From contig NZ_CAQI01000048.1 in assembly GCF_001046895.1 (NCBI RefSeq), forward strand, positions 62,001 to 126,000: DNA of 64,000 nt, given 5' to 3'. Each line of letters begins with the position of its first letter. Positions within the stretch are counted from its first letter, which is position 1. Both the position numbers and the translations under genes were made by a program. Below are positions 43,837 to 51,865 of the stretch, piece by piece. The DNA is from Pseudarthrobacter siccitolerans. Its GTDB lineage: Bacteria; Actinomycetota; Actinomycetes; Actinomycetales; Micrococcaceae. The notes under the pieces were generated by a model. That model saw only the letters and a program-made list of their open reading frames with translations, was not told the origin of the DNA and did not search any database.

Positions 43837-44823
43837 TCAATCCCCGCCCTGCGGCCGGGAGCCATAGTGCTCTGCCAGCCTCGCCAGCCCCTCATCAATC
43901 GAGACGGCGGGGGCCCAGTCGAGGAGCTCCCGGGTCTCGCGCTGGTCGAACCAGTGCGCCGTGGAGAGCTGCTCGGCGAGGAACCTGGTCATCGGCGGCT
44001 CTTCATCCCGCCCAGCCAAGGTCCAGAGTTTTTCCACCACGGCTCCCGCCGCCCGCGCCACTGCCCCGGGCACCGACCACGACGGCGGGCGGACGCCACC
44101 CGCGGCGCAGATGCCTGCCAGCAGCTCACCCACCGGGCGGGGCTCTCCGTTGCTCACCACCAACGCCCTGCCATGAATGTGGTCCATCCGGTGCAGCGCC
44201 GCGACGATGGCCGCGGCGGCGTTGTCCACGTACGTGGTGTCGATCAGGGCCGCACCGGAGTCGAGCAGCGGCAGGCGGCCCTGTCCGGCGCGTGCCAGGA
44301 CCCGTTCCACCAGCTGGGTGTCCCCGGGACCCCAGACGACGTGCGGGCGCACCGCCGCCACTCGGAAGTCCGAGGCGTCCGCTGCGAGCGCCAGCAATTC
44401 GGCCTCGCCCTTGGTGCGTGAGTAGTCGCCGTGCGCGTGCTCCGGGTCCGCCGGTTCCGCGCCCAGCCCGGCGATGGCTGCGCCGGAATTGGCCACCGAC
44501 GGGGAGGACACAAACACCACGTCCCGCACCCCGGCCTCCCGGGCGCAGCGGAGCAGGCGGCGGGTCCCCTCGACGTTCACCTCATCGAACTCCGCGGCCC
44601 GCCCGGTGAAGGAGACCTTTGCGGCCAGGTGGATGACGCCTTCGACGTCGGCCACTGCTCCCTGGACCGCCGCATCATCCGTGACGGCGCCGCGAAAGTC
44701 CGTGGCGCCGTCGACCCCTGACGGACGGCGCTGGAACGTCGCCACCTCATGGCCCTGGCGCACCAGCAGCCGGGCCACTTCTCCCCCAAGCAGTCCGCTG
44801 GCACCGGTAACGAGGACCCTCAT
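43837..44823 (-). CDS. oleD: 2-alkyl-3-ketoalkanoate reductase OleD
   Basis: A 328-residue extended SDR (3-beta-HSD-like). Cofactor motif GASGLLGGEVARLL at 7-20, HLAAKV, and catalytic Tyr-Lys in DYSRTKGEAELL. It reduces the beta-keto acid from OleA to a beta-hydroxy acid using NADPH in the head-to-head alkene pathway. The start overlaps the OleBC stop (ATGA), confirming the operon. Confidence 0.88.
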   Translation of the reverse strand: MRVLVTGASGLLGGEVARLLVRQGHEVATFQRRPSGVDGATDFRGAVTDDAAVQGAVADVEGVIHLAAKVSFTGRAAEFDEVNVEGTRRLLRCAREAGVRDVVFVSSPSVANSGAAIAGLGAEPADPEHAHGDYSRTKGEAELLALAADASDFRVAAVRPHVVWGPGDTQLVERVLARAGQGRLPLLDSGAALIDTTYVDNAAAAIVAALHRMDHIHGRALVVSNGEPRPVGELLAGICAAGGVRPPSWSVPGAVARAAGAVVEKLWTLAGRDEEPPMTRFLAEQLSTAHWFDQRETRELLDWAPAVSIDEGLARLAEHYGSRPQGGD

Positions 44824-47549
44824 GGCTTGCCAGGCCGTCCGCCGGCCAGCACCCGTGAAGCCCAGCGGGACAGGCGGGTCCTGTCAATCTTGGCGTTGTG
44901 CCGGATGTCAGTGGGCTGGGCAGGGACCGCGAGCACCGCGGAGACCTGGACGCCGGCTTGGAGGGCTGCCTTGCGTACCCTCCCGGCCAGCTCGGCCCCG
45001 GCAGGGCCGGCTTTCCGTACCGGCGGGACGGTCTCGACGACGGCGACCACGGCCTGGGTGCCCGCCGGTCCGACGCCGGTGATAGCCGCCAGCCGGACAT
45101 CGTCCAGGCGTTCGATGGCCTGCTCGGCACCCACCGGCGTCACCACGCCGTCGGGCGCCGTGACCACATGGGCGAGGCGGCCTTCCACCCAGAGCCTGCC
45201 GGCGGCGTCGAAGTGGCCCACATCGCCCGTGCGGTGCCAGCCGGCCAGGCTGGCACTCTCCCGCTGGATCAGCCACAGCCTGTCGTAGGCTTCCTTGACA
45301 TGCGGGGCGCTGACCAGGATCTCGCCGGTCACGCCGGGCCCGGTCACAGCTTCGGACCCGCGGGCGGTTCCGTCCGCCGCAAGCGGGACCACGGCCACCC
45401 GGGCGCCGTGCACCGGCCACCCCACACACACGCCGTTGCCTGCTCCCGCCACGGCGCCTGCTCCCGCAGAGGAGGCGGCGGCAGCATCGGCGTCGGCGGC
45501 AGCATCGGCGTCGGCGGCCCGGATCTGTTCGAGGCTGATGTCGGTGACCGGCAGCGCTTCGGTCATTCCGTAGGGGGTGTGCAGCGAAGCATTCGGTAGC
45601 AGCCGCTGGACCTCGGCCAACAGCGGTTCGGGGACGGGCGCCCCGGCGGAGAGCAGCAGCTCAACACGTTCCAGCGCCTTTTGCCCTGCAGCACTCAAAC
45701 CATCACGGGTGGCAAGGACGTTGCGCAGCGCAGCCGGCGAGGCGAAAACCACAGTGGCGTCAATGGCCGCGGCGGCGTCGGCGAGCGCGCTGGCAGTCAA
45801 GGTGCGGGGCGCGGTGACATCCATGGCCGGCGTCACAGACACCGCTCCGAGCGCCGGTCCCAGCAGGGCGAACGGCGCGAAGCCGGCCACCAGCCGGGCG
45901 CCGGGCCGGATCCCGAAGGTTGCGGCCACGGTGTCCCGCATCGCGGCCAGTTGCCGGTGAGTGTAGAGCACCCCTTTGGCAGGCCCCGTGGAGCCGGAGG
46001 TGAACAGCACGGCGGCCGCGGCATCCGGATCCACCATGTCTGTTGACTGCCCCGTGCCGCGGCCGGCTCCGGAACGGGCCAGAAAGTCGAGGGACGTTTC
46101 CGCTCCCAGCAGCCGACGGCGGGCGGCCGGGAGGTCGTGCACGCTGATCCTCCGCCCCGGCCAGCCAAGCACCGAGGCAGCCGCGAGCGCTTTGTCGATG
46201 CCGATGATGAAATCAGGGGTGGCGCCTTTGACCGCGCGGCTCAGGCCCTTGGGTCCCAGTCCTGCGTCGGCCACCACCACTACGGCGCCCAGCCGCAGGC
46301 AGGCGTAGAGGGCCACGGTCAGGTCCACCCCGGGCGGAACCATCAGGCTCACCCGGCTGCCCCTCTCCACGCCGGCCTCCCGCAGCCCTGCCGCGACATC
46401 AAGGATCTTCCGGTCAAGCTGCCGCCAGTTGAGCGAGCGGGAGGCGGTGCCATCCGGAGCCATTTCGACCACGGCGGTGTCCCCTCCGGCCTGCCCTGCT
46501 GCCTGCTGCCCGAGCAAATCCCACAGGGGACGGAATTCAGATGGGGCGGGCGGGGCTGAGTCCTGATCCTGCTCCTGGTCCGCTGGGGCTTCAGCATCAC
46601 CGGTCGCGCTTTCGCTGGCGTCAACGTTACCGGCGAGCCACTGGAAGACCGGGGCGGCAATGTTCCGGTCTTCCGCCACAAGATGGCCGGCGCCTTCGAA
46701 GCGGTGCACCTCGGCATGCGGCAGACGGTTGACGAGGTCCTTCAGGTACCGGTCCGAGAAAATGGGATCCCGGGGGCCCCAGAGCATCAGCGCCGGGACC
46801 TTCAAGCCGTGCAGCCCCTCGGCCACGCCGGTGAGCGCCGGGAAGCTCGGGTGGGAGGCGTCCACCGGAATGTCGGCCACGAAGTTCCCCACCCCGGCCC
46901 GGCGGTCGGCCCCGCGGTAAGGGGCCATGTAGGCGCTGCGGATATCGGCGGGCAGTGGCGGGTGCGCCAGCGAGTGCGTCACGCGCAGGAAAGCGTCCGA
47001 CGTCGTGGTTCCCCACTTGTGCACGGCGGGGTGCAGGGCGAGCCGCAGGGCGGGCGGGATTTCCGACCCGGCGGGCTGGTGGACGGCTGTGTTCGTCAGG
47101 ACCACCCCGGCCAGCTGCTGCGGATGCGCGAGGGCCCAGCCCAGGCTGATCACACCGCCCCAGTCGTGGCCCACGGTCACCACGGGCCCGTCCAGGGCCA
47201 GGGCGTCGGTGAGGTCACCCAGGTCGTTGATCCTGTCGGCCAGCCGCCGGAACCTGCCGGTCCGCTCCGAGTAGCCCATGTCCAGCTGGTCCACGGCGAG
47301 CACGCGCCACGGGTGCGCCGGATCGGATCCGGCAGCCAGCAGCGTCCGCCACAGGTATGACCAGGTGGGATTGCCATGCACGCACAGCAGTGTGCCGGCG
47401 GGAACGAGCCCGAGGCGGGAGAGTTGCGGCAGGTTGTCCAGGAGGTGCCAGCGGCGCGTTGTGCCCGGAGCATCGGCGGCGGAGCTGGACGCCACAGAGA
47501 CCTCGCGGGACCATTCCGGGTCCACGCCGGGCCAGGCGGCGGCTACCAA
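44820..47549 (-). CDS. oleBC: OleBC fusion: alpha/beta hydrolase plus beta-lactone synthetase
   Basis: A 909-residue fusion. Residues about 20-310 form an alpha/beta hydrolase of the haloalkane-dehalogenase type (CVHGNPTWSYLWRTLL, nucleophile Asp in VTVGHDWGG, late His in GAGHLVAED), equal to OleB. After an acidic linker, residues about 345-900 are an AMP-forming ligase with VLFTSGSTGPAKGVLYTHRQ and TGDVGHFDAAGRLWVEGR, equal to OleC. In the pathway OleC makes a beta-lactone and OleB decarboxylates it to a cis-alkene. The fusion is the known actinobacterial form. An Ala/Asp/Gly-rich insert at residues about 670-700 is unusual. The TTG start overlaps the OleA stop. Confidence 0.9.
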   Translation of the reverse strand: MVAAAWPGVDPEWSREVSVASSSAADAPGTTRRWHLLDNLPQLSRLGLVPAGTLLCVHGNPTWSYLWRTLLAAGSDPAHPWRVLAVDQLDMGYSERTGRFRRLADRINDLGDLTDALALDGPVVTVGHDWGGVISLGWALAHPQQLAGVVLTNTAVHQPAGSEIPPALRLALHPAVHKWGTTTSDAFLRVTHSLAHPPLPADIRSAYMAPYRGADRRAGVGNFVADIPVDASHPSFPALTGVAEGLHGLKVPALMLWGPRDPIFSDRYLKDLVNRLPHAEVHRFEGAGHLVAEDRNIAAPVFQWLAGNVDASESATGDAEAPADQEQDQDSAPPAPSEFRPLWDLLGQQAAGQAGGDTAVVEMAPDGTASRSLNWRQLDRKILDVAAGLREAGVERGSRVSLMVPPGVDLTVALYACLRLGAVVVVADAGLGPKGLSRAVKGATPDFIIGIDKALAAASVLGWPGRRISVHDLPAARRRLLGAETSLDFLARSGAGRGTGQSTDMVDPDAAAAVLFTSGSTGPAKGVLYTHRQLAAMRDTVAATFGIRPGARLVAGFAPFALLGPALGAVSVTPAMDVTAPRTLTASALADAAAAIDATVVFASPAALRNVLATRDGLSAAGQKALERVELLLSAGAPVPEPLLAEVQRLLPNASLHTPYGMTEALPVTDISLEQIRAADADAAADADAAAASSAGAGAVAGAGNGVCVGWPVHGARVAVVPLAADGTARGSEAVTGPGVTGEILVSAPHVKEAYDRLWLIQRESASLAGWHRTGDVGHFDAAGRLWVEGRLAHVVTAPDGVVTPVGAEQAIERLDDVRLAAITGVGPAGTQAVVAVVETVPPVRKAGPAGAELAGRVRKAALQAGVQVSAVLAVPAQPTDIRHNAKIDRTRLSRWASRVLAGGRPGKP
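45481..45516. repeat. 18-base tandem repeat inside oleBC
   Basis: Two exact 18-base units beginning gcagcatcgg (45,481 and 45,499), encoding repeated Ala/Asp residues in the ligase part. Likely slippage-prone insertion in a surface loop. Confidence 0.65.
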
Positions 47550-48565
47550 ACGATTTCCATCATGGCGGTGTTCAGGCCGGAGCCGACGCCCATGCAGAGG
47601 ACCCGGTCCCCCGCCTCCAGCGACTGCGCCTCGGCCGCGAGAGTCATGGGGAGGGATGCCGGTCCCACGTTGCCCCAGTGCGGGAACGTGATGGGCACCT
47701 TGGCGGGGTCGAGGTCGATGGCGTCGATGATGGCCTGCGTGTAGGCGTTGCTCACCTGGTGCGTGACGTACCGGTCCATGGTGCCCCAGTCCCACTCAGG
47801 CCGGGCCTCATGCCAGGCATCGACGACGAGCTGCAGGCCGCCGTCGAGCAGGCCCTTGGTGTCGGTGTTCATGCCGTCAATGCCCCCCACGCACAGCTCG
47901 TGGTGTTCAGTGCCGGCGCGCATCACACCGCCGACGATCCGGTGCGCGCTCGGGTTCTCGTCCGCGGGGCCCAGGACGGCGGCAGCGGCTCCGGAACCCA
48001 GGGTCAGCGTGGCGAATTCGCGGTTGAAGTCCTCGCGCGTGGTCTCCGGCCGCTGCAGACGGGCCAGCGTGGCCTCCTGCGTGGCCTGGGCATCCTCGGC
48101 GTTGACGATCACCGCGTACTTGATCTGGCCGGAGTCGATCATGCTGGCCGCCAGGGTCAGTCCGTTCACGAACCCCAGGCAGGCGTTGGCCAGGTCGAAG
48201 TTCATGGCCGACGACGGCAGGCCCAGTCCGTGGTGGATCTTCACCGCGACGGACGGCTCCAGGTTGCGCCGCGTGACGGAGGTGTTGATCAGCAGGCCCA
48301 CCTGGGACGCCTCGACGCCGGCCTCCGCCAGGGCCTTTGCACCTGCTTCGGCGGCAGCATCATCAAAGGACGTTCCGGCCGCCCACCAGCGGCGGTGCGT
48401 GACGCCGGCAACCCGCTCCAGCAGCCGGGGCGGGAACTTCAGCCGCTGCAGGGTGGAAGCCAACCGGCGGTCAAAATCCGTAGAGCTCACGATCCTCGGA
48501 GCCTCGACGCTGCTCACCGAGAGCAGCGCGGTGTTGCTGTGCCGGAAGGTTGCATTCCCTGCCAA
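47543..48565 (-). CDS. oleA: head-to-head acyl-CoA condensing enzyme OleA
   Basis: A 340-residue thiolase-superfamily (KAS III-like) enzyme. Active-site Cys in FDLANACLGFVNG (about 130), His in YVTHQVSNAY and Asn in HWGNVGPASLP. OleA joins two fatty acyl-CoAs into a beta-keto acid, the first step of long-chain alkene synthesis. A TTG start with AGGGG upstream is used; no better ATG exists in frame. First gene of the oleA-oleBC-oleD operon. Confidence 0.9.
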   Translation of the reverse strand: MAGNATFRHSNTALLSVSSVEAPRIVSSTDFDRRLASTLQRLKFPPRLLERVAGVTHRRWWAAGTSFDDAAAEAGAKALAEAGVEASQVGLLINTSVTRRNLEPSVAVKIHHGLGLPSSAMNFDLANACLGFVNGLTLAASMIDSGQIKYAVIVNAEDAQATQEATLARLQRPETTREDFNREFATLTLGSGAAAAVLGPADENPSAHRIVGGVMRAGTEHHELCVGGIDGMNTDTKGLLDGGLQLVVDAWHEARPEWDWGTMDRYVTHQVSNAYTQAIIDAIDLDPAKVPITFPHWGNVGPASLPMTLAAEAQSLEAGDRVLCMGVGSGLNTAMMEIVW

Positions 48566-48744
48566 TTCAAGCCCCTGTTCGTCTGTCCTGCATCACGCGG
48601 CGATGTACCCATCAGGGCAAACGCAGAGCTTAATAATGCCGGTCCGTGCCCGGCATCCGCGAAATGCCGATGGTAAGCATGCTTAGGAAAGGATACAGCG
48701 GGATCCAGGGACTGCCCCTACGAAACAGGCTTAGGTAGTACTCC

Positions 48745-49578
48745 TCAGGGCTGGCCGGTGGGAACAAGCCGGTAGGCGAAGCGGCCCTCCAGCCCACCGT
48801 CCGGGATCATTGTGAGGTCCGCTCCCTCGGTGGGCAGCAGCACGGGCGCTTTGAACATCGTCCCGGTGCACGGCACCTGGACGGGAGCCAGGACTTCAAC
48901 GCCGGCCGCTGTGGACACGGTCAGCTTGGCCCCGGGCAGCCAGTCGCAGACGAACTGGAGCTCGTACTGGCCCGGTGCTGCCATCAAAGTGGCGGTGCTG
49001 GTGGTCTTTCCGCTGCTGGCGCCACGAAGCTCGCCGGGCAGCCTCGGCTGCAGCTGCTCCGCCGACCACTCGGACAGATCTTCCAGCTCCGATGCCCTGC
49101 GGTCCGGGTTGGTCTGGACCTTGACCCCGGTTGCGGCAGGCTTGCCCGACGGCGGGACCGCGCTGATGGTGATCGGCCCGCCGTCGTGCCTGACAAAGCG
49201 GTCCAGCGTGGAACCGCACTCAAAGCCGGACGCCTCCGGCTGCCCGTCACCCTTCACGATGGTCAGTTTGGCCCCGTACGTCCCGGCGCAGGCGCCGGAC
49301 ACCAGATAGTCGCCGGGCGCCAGAACCAGGGACAGCTTCCCGGCGGGCTCTGCCTCTGACGGCATGCCCGGGTCTGTTGGGGACGCCTCGAGCCGACGGG
49401 CCACCTCATCCGCATTCTCCTCAAAGGACCGGGGCTGCGGTGTTGCTGCCGGCGGGGAGGCGGGAGCCGCTTGTTCATCCGGGCCGCTGTACTCACACCC
49501 CGCAAGGGCCATGGCCAGAACGGCCACCCCGAACAACATTCCACCGTGCCGTGCCGGCACTCCCCCAGAAGCTGACAT
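48745..49578 (-). CDS. lipoprotein of unknown function
   Basis: A 277-residue lipoprotein. Signal and lipobox end with LAGC (Cys28). After a Pro/Ala linker, two related beta-rich units appear: LVLAPGDYLVSGACAGTYGA with LTIVKGDGQPEASGFECGST, and LMAAPGQYELQFVCDWLPGA with LTVSTAAGVEVLAPVQVPCT. Each has a paired cysteine set, suggesting disulphide-bonded surface domains. No enzyme motif is visible. It lies upstream of, and divergent from, the small hypothetical genes at 49,692. Confidence 0.75.
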   Translation of the reverse strand: MSASGGVPARHGGMLFGVAVLAMALAGCEYSGPDEQAAPASPPAATPQPRSFEENADEVARRLEASPTDPGMPSEAEPAGKLSLVLAPGDYLVSGACAGTYGAKLTIVKGDGQPEASGFECGSTLDRFVRHDGGPITISAVPPSGKPAATGVKVQTNPDRRASELEDLSEWSAEQLQPRLPGELRGASSGKTTSTATLMAAPGQYELQFVCDWLPGAKLTVSTAAGVEVLAPVQVPCTGTMFKAPVLLPTEGADLTMIPDGGLEGRFAYRLVPTGQP

Positions 49579-49691
49579 GGCTCCGAGTCTAGGGCCTCCT
49601 GCCGGACGCCGTTGCCTGCGAAGACCCGCGGCTGCCCGGCGTAGGAATGCGTGGCGTAGGAAGGAATGGCCAAAGGGCGCATAGTTGAACC

Positions 49692-50183
49692 ATGACCAGT
49701 CCTTACACCCGCGGCGACTCCTTGAGCAGCGGTTCTTCCCGGGAACACATCAGGCAGGCGCTCGTGGAATACGGCGCCACGGACGTTGTTTTCAGCCAGC
49801 GCGGAAATCAGAGCGCCATCGCCTTCAGGGGCGGCGGAAGGCAATTCCGGATAGTCGTTTCCTTGCCCGACTCTGAAGGGAGCGTGATCATCCCGGGGGA
49901 CACAGCGCGGGGCCCCATCGGCGAAGCGAAGGAAAAGGCGCTTGAACGCGCCAACCGCAGGTTTTGGCACGCCCTGGCCCTGTCAATAGACGCCAAACTG
50001 GCCGCGGTGGCGGCAGGCCTTGCCACCCTTGAATCCGAATTCCTGGCCCATGTGGTTCTCCCGGGGAATCACACCGTATTGGACGAGCTGGAACCCGTCA
50101 TCGAGTCTGCTTACCGCTCCGGCCGGCGGCCCTCCTTCGGCAATTCGGCCCCGTCGATGAAGCTGGACCCGGCGGTCCCATAG
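49692..50183 (+). CDS. uncharacterised protein
   Basis: A 163-residue soluble protein. It opens with a Ser/Gly-rich stretch, then ALVEYGATDVVFSQRGNQSA and FRIVVSLPD, and a long helix GEAKEKALERANRRFWHALA. It resembles no family I can name. Codon use and frame are clean, so it is a real gene. The C-terminal part ends SMKLDPAVP. Confidence 0.6.
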   Translation: MTSPYTRGDSLSSGSSREHIRQALVEYGATDVVFSQRGNQSAIAFRGGGRQFRIVVSLPDSEGSVIIPGDTARGPIGEAKEKALERANRRFWHALALSIDAKLAAVAAGLATLESEFLAHVVLPGNHTVLDELEPVIESAYRSGRRPSFGNSAPSMKLDPAVP

Positions 50184-50435
50184 CTTGGCGTAGATTGCCC
50201 CGGCTTGACCCGCTGAATGTGCGGTGTTCAAGCGTAGACTCGCTGTACGTCGGGGACGCCGTGACTGGACATCCGGTCCCTGATTAACGAGGACGGCCAT
50301 GAAGCACAGGCAGGAACGGGCATCAACCGTCGCGCCTCCTTGCAGTGACCCGGCCCCGGGCCGCTGACCCCCCAGCCACAGCCGTTCCACGTTTCCTGCG
50401 GACGGACAGTGCATCCACAAGATCGTTGGCACGCA

Positions 50436-50702
50436 ATGACCGACACCTTCATCCAAGACCAGTGGCACCGGCTTCCCTCAACCGTTACGCAGTGGCTGAT
50501 CGACAACCCCGGCTGCATGATCCTTCCGCGGACCTTGTCTGCGGAAATCAGTGCCGCCACCGGCCACCCCCTCAACCAGGACCCGCACGGCGAAACCGCG
50601 CTGGGCCAGGAAGACGTGGATTTCATCCGCAGGAAGTCGCATGAAGCCGAGACCGCGAAGCCTGATGCCGGGTACACGTTCTTCGACTCCGTGCAACCGT
50701 AG
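50436..50702 (+). CDS. small uncharacterised protein
   Basis: An 88-residue protein starting MTDTFIQDQWHRLPSTVTQW, with an amphipathic middle (LGQEDVDFIRRKSHEAETAK). No domain recognised and the ribosome site is weak. The start could be the ATG at 50,409. Confidence 0.5.
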   Translation: MTDTFIQDQWHRLPSTVTQWLIDNPGCMILPRTLSAEISAATGHPLNQDPHGETALGQEDVDFIRRKSHEAETAKPDAGYTFFDSVQP

Positions 50703-50746
50703 GTGCCTCCGGCAGACCGCACCAGGACTGACGCTGCGAAGATCCG

Positions 50747-51652
50747 TCAGATGGTGGCGAGGGCGCCTTTGGCACTCTCCACGAGGACATGCGTGCCCGC
50801 CTGGAGATGCACAACTTCGCCGTCGATCTGGCATGGAACGGCGTTGCGTGTGGTGAAGGCATAACTGCTGACGGCGGGTTGATGACCGAGTCCCAGTGTG
50901 ACGGCCCGCAGTGTCATTAAGGCCATCTTCCACCGACCGGCGTGGGGCAGGGTTACCACTTCGAACCGGCCGTCGTCGGGGCGGTGCGCCTCGCTGACTG
51001 TTCCATACTTCGCCATCCGGGAGATGTTGGCCAGGATCAGGCTGTCGAACTGCGCCGTGGCTCCGTCGTCCCGCACCAGCTCGAACGGCCGCAGGTTGGA
51101 GAGGGTCCGGGCAACTGAGATGAGTTCGAGGACCTTTCCTTTGCCGCCCTTTTCGATACCGATCGCCATCAACGGCGTAAGCCCGAACCCCACGTAGGAG
51201 TGGGCGTACTGGACCTGTTCCCCGCCTGCCCGGCCGAACGTGATCCGCAGCAGGTCGATGTGCCGGACCCGGCGCTCACGGATAGCATCCGTGAGCGGCC
51301 TTGCCGGCAGACTTCGATGATGGTCATTGGCGTTACCCGCGGGCAGCACCGTGCATACGGCCATGCTGCCGGGGACGTCCATCACCCCGTTGACCACCTC
51401 GTTGTATCCGCCATCGCCACTGACTGACACGATGAGCGGGGCCCCGCGCCCTGCTTCGGACCTCGCCAGATCGCGGGCGTGCCCCGCAAAGTCTGTCGGC
51501 AAAAGCTCCACCGGCAAATCCTGCAGATCGAGTGCCAGATCCCGCTGCAGCGTTTCTATCCGCCCGGCCATTCCCGGCCTGCCCGGATTGAAGATCAGGA
51601 CTAAGCGGTCGAAGGGGGCGGCAGGTGCCAGGTCATCAGCCATGGTGTTCAT
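50747..51652 (-). CDS. diacylglycerol-kinase-family lipid kinase
   Basis: A 301-residue protein of the DAGK/sphingosine-kinase fold. The nucleotide motif is SVSGDGGYNEVVNG at about 80, with VLPAGNANDHH and the later CQIDGEVVHL. These kinases phosphorylate lipid alcohols at the membrane. A second, distinct member lies at 55,919. The substrate is unknown. Confidence 0.8.
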   Translation of the reverse strand: MNTMADDLAPAAPFDRLVLIFNPGRPGMAGRIETLQRDLALDLQDLPVELLPTDFAGHARDLARSEAGRGAPLIVSVSGDGGYNEVVNGVMDVPGSMAVCTVLPAGNANDHHRSLPARPLTDAIRERRVRHIDLLRITFGRAGGEQVQYAHSYVGFGLTPLMAIGIEKGGKGKVLELISVARTLSNLRPFELVRDDGATAQFDSLILANISRMAKYGTVSEAHRPDDGRFEVVTLPHAGRWKMALMTLRAVTLGLGHQPAVSSYAFTTRNAVPCQIDGEVVHLQAGTHVLVESAKGALATI

Positions 51653-51865
51653 CCTTCAGGCGCTGCTGCGGTTAAGTCCAGCCGGGGCCCTGTGACCGCC
51701 GTTCCGCCGTGCTGAAAGACCCGCCGTGCCGTGGGACCCCAGAACGGGCCGGGCCCCGAAGAACCCGGGCACGCCCCAAGGTTATGGCCACCCGCCCGCG
51801 GCAGTGCCAGTATGTGGAGAACCAGATCGCTCCGGGCGCCCCATCCGGGCAGCAAGGACGCGTTC

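Noticed and set aside
49171..49200. GCCGCCGTCGT-like sequence inside coding regions (also near 37,660, 52,658 and 56,930)
   Set aside because: These are ordinary codons (for example His-Asp-Gly-Gly or Ala-Ala-Val-Val) without a paired arm, so they were not counted in the hairpin family.
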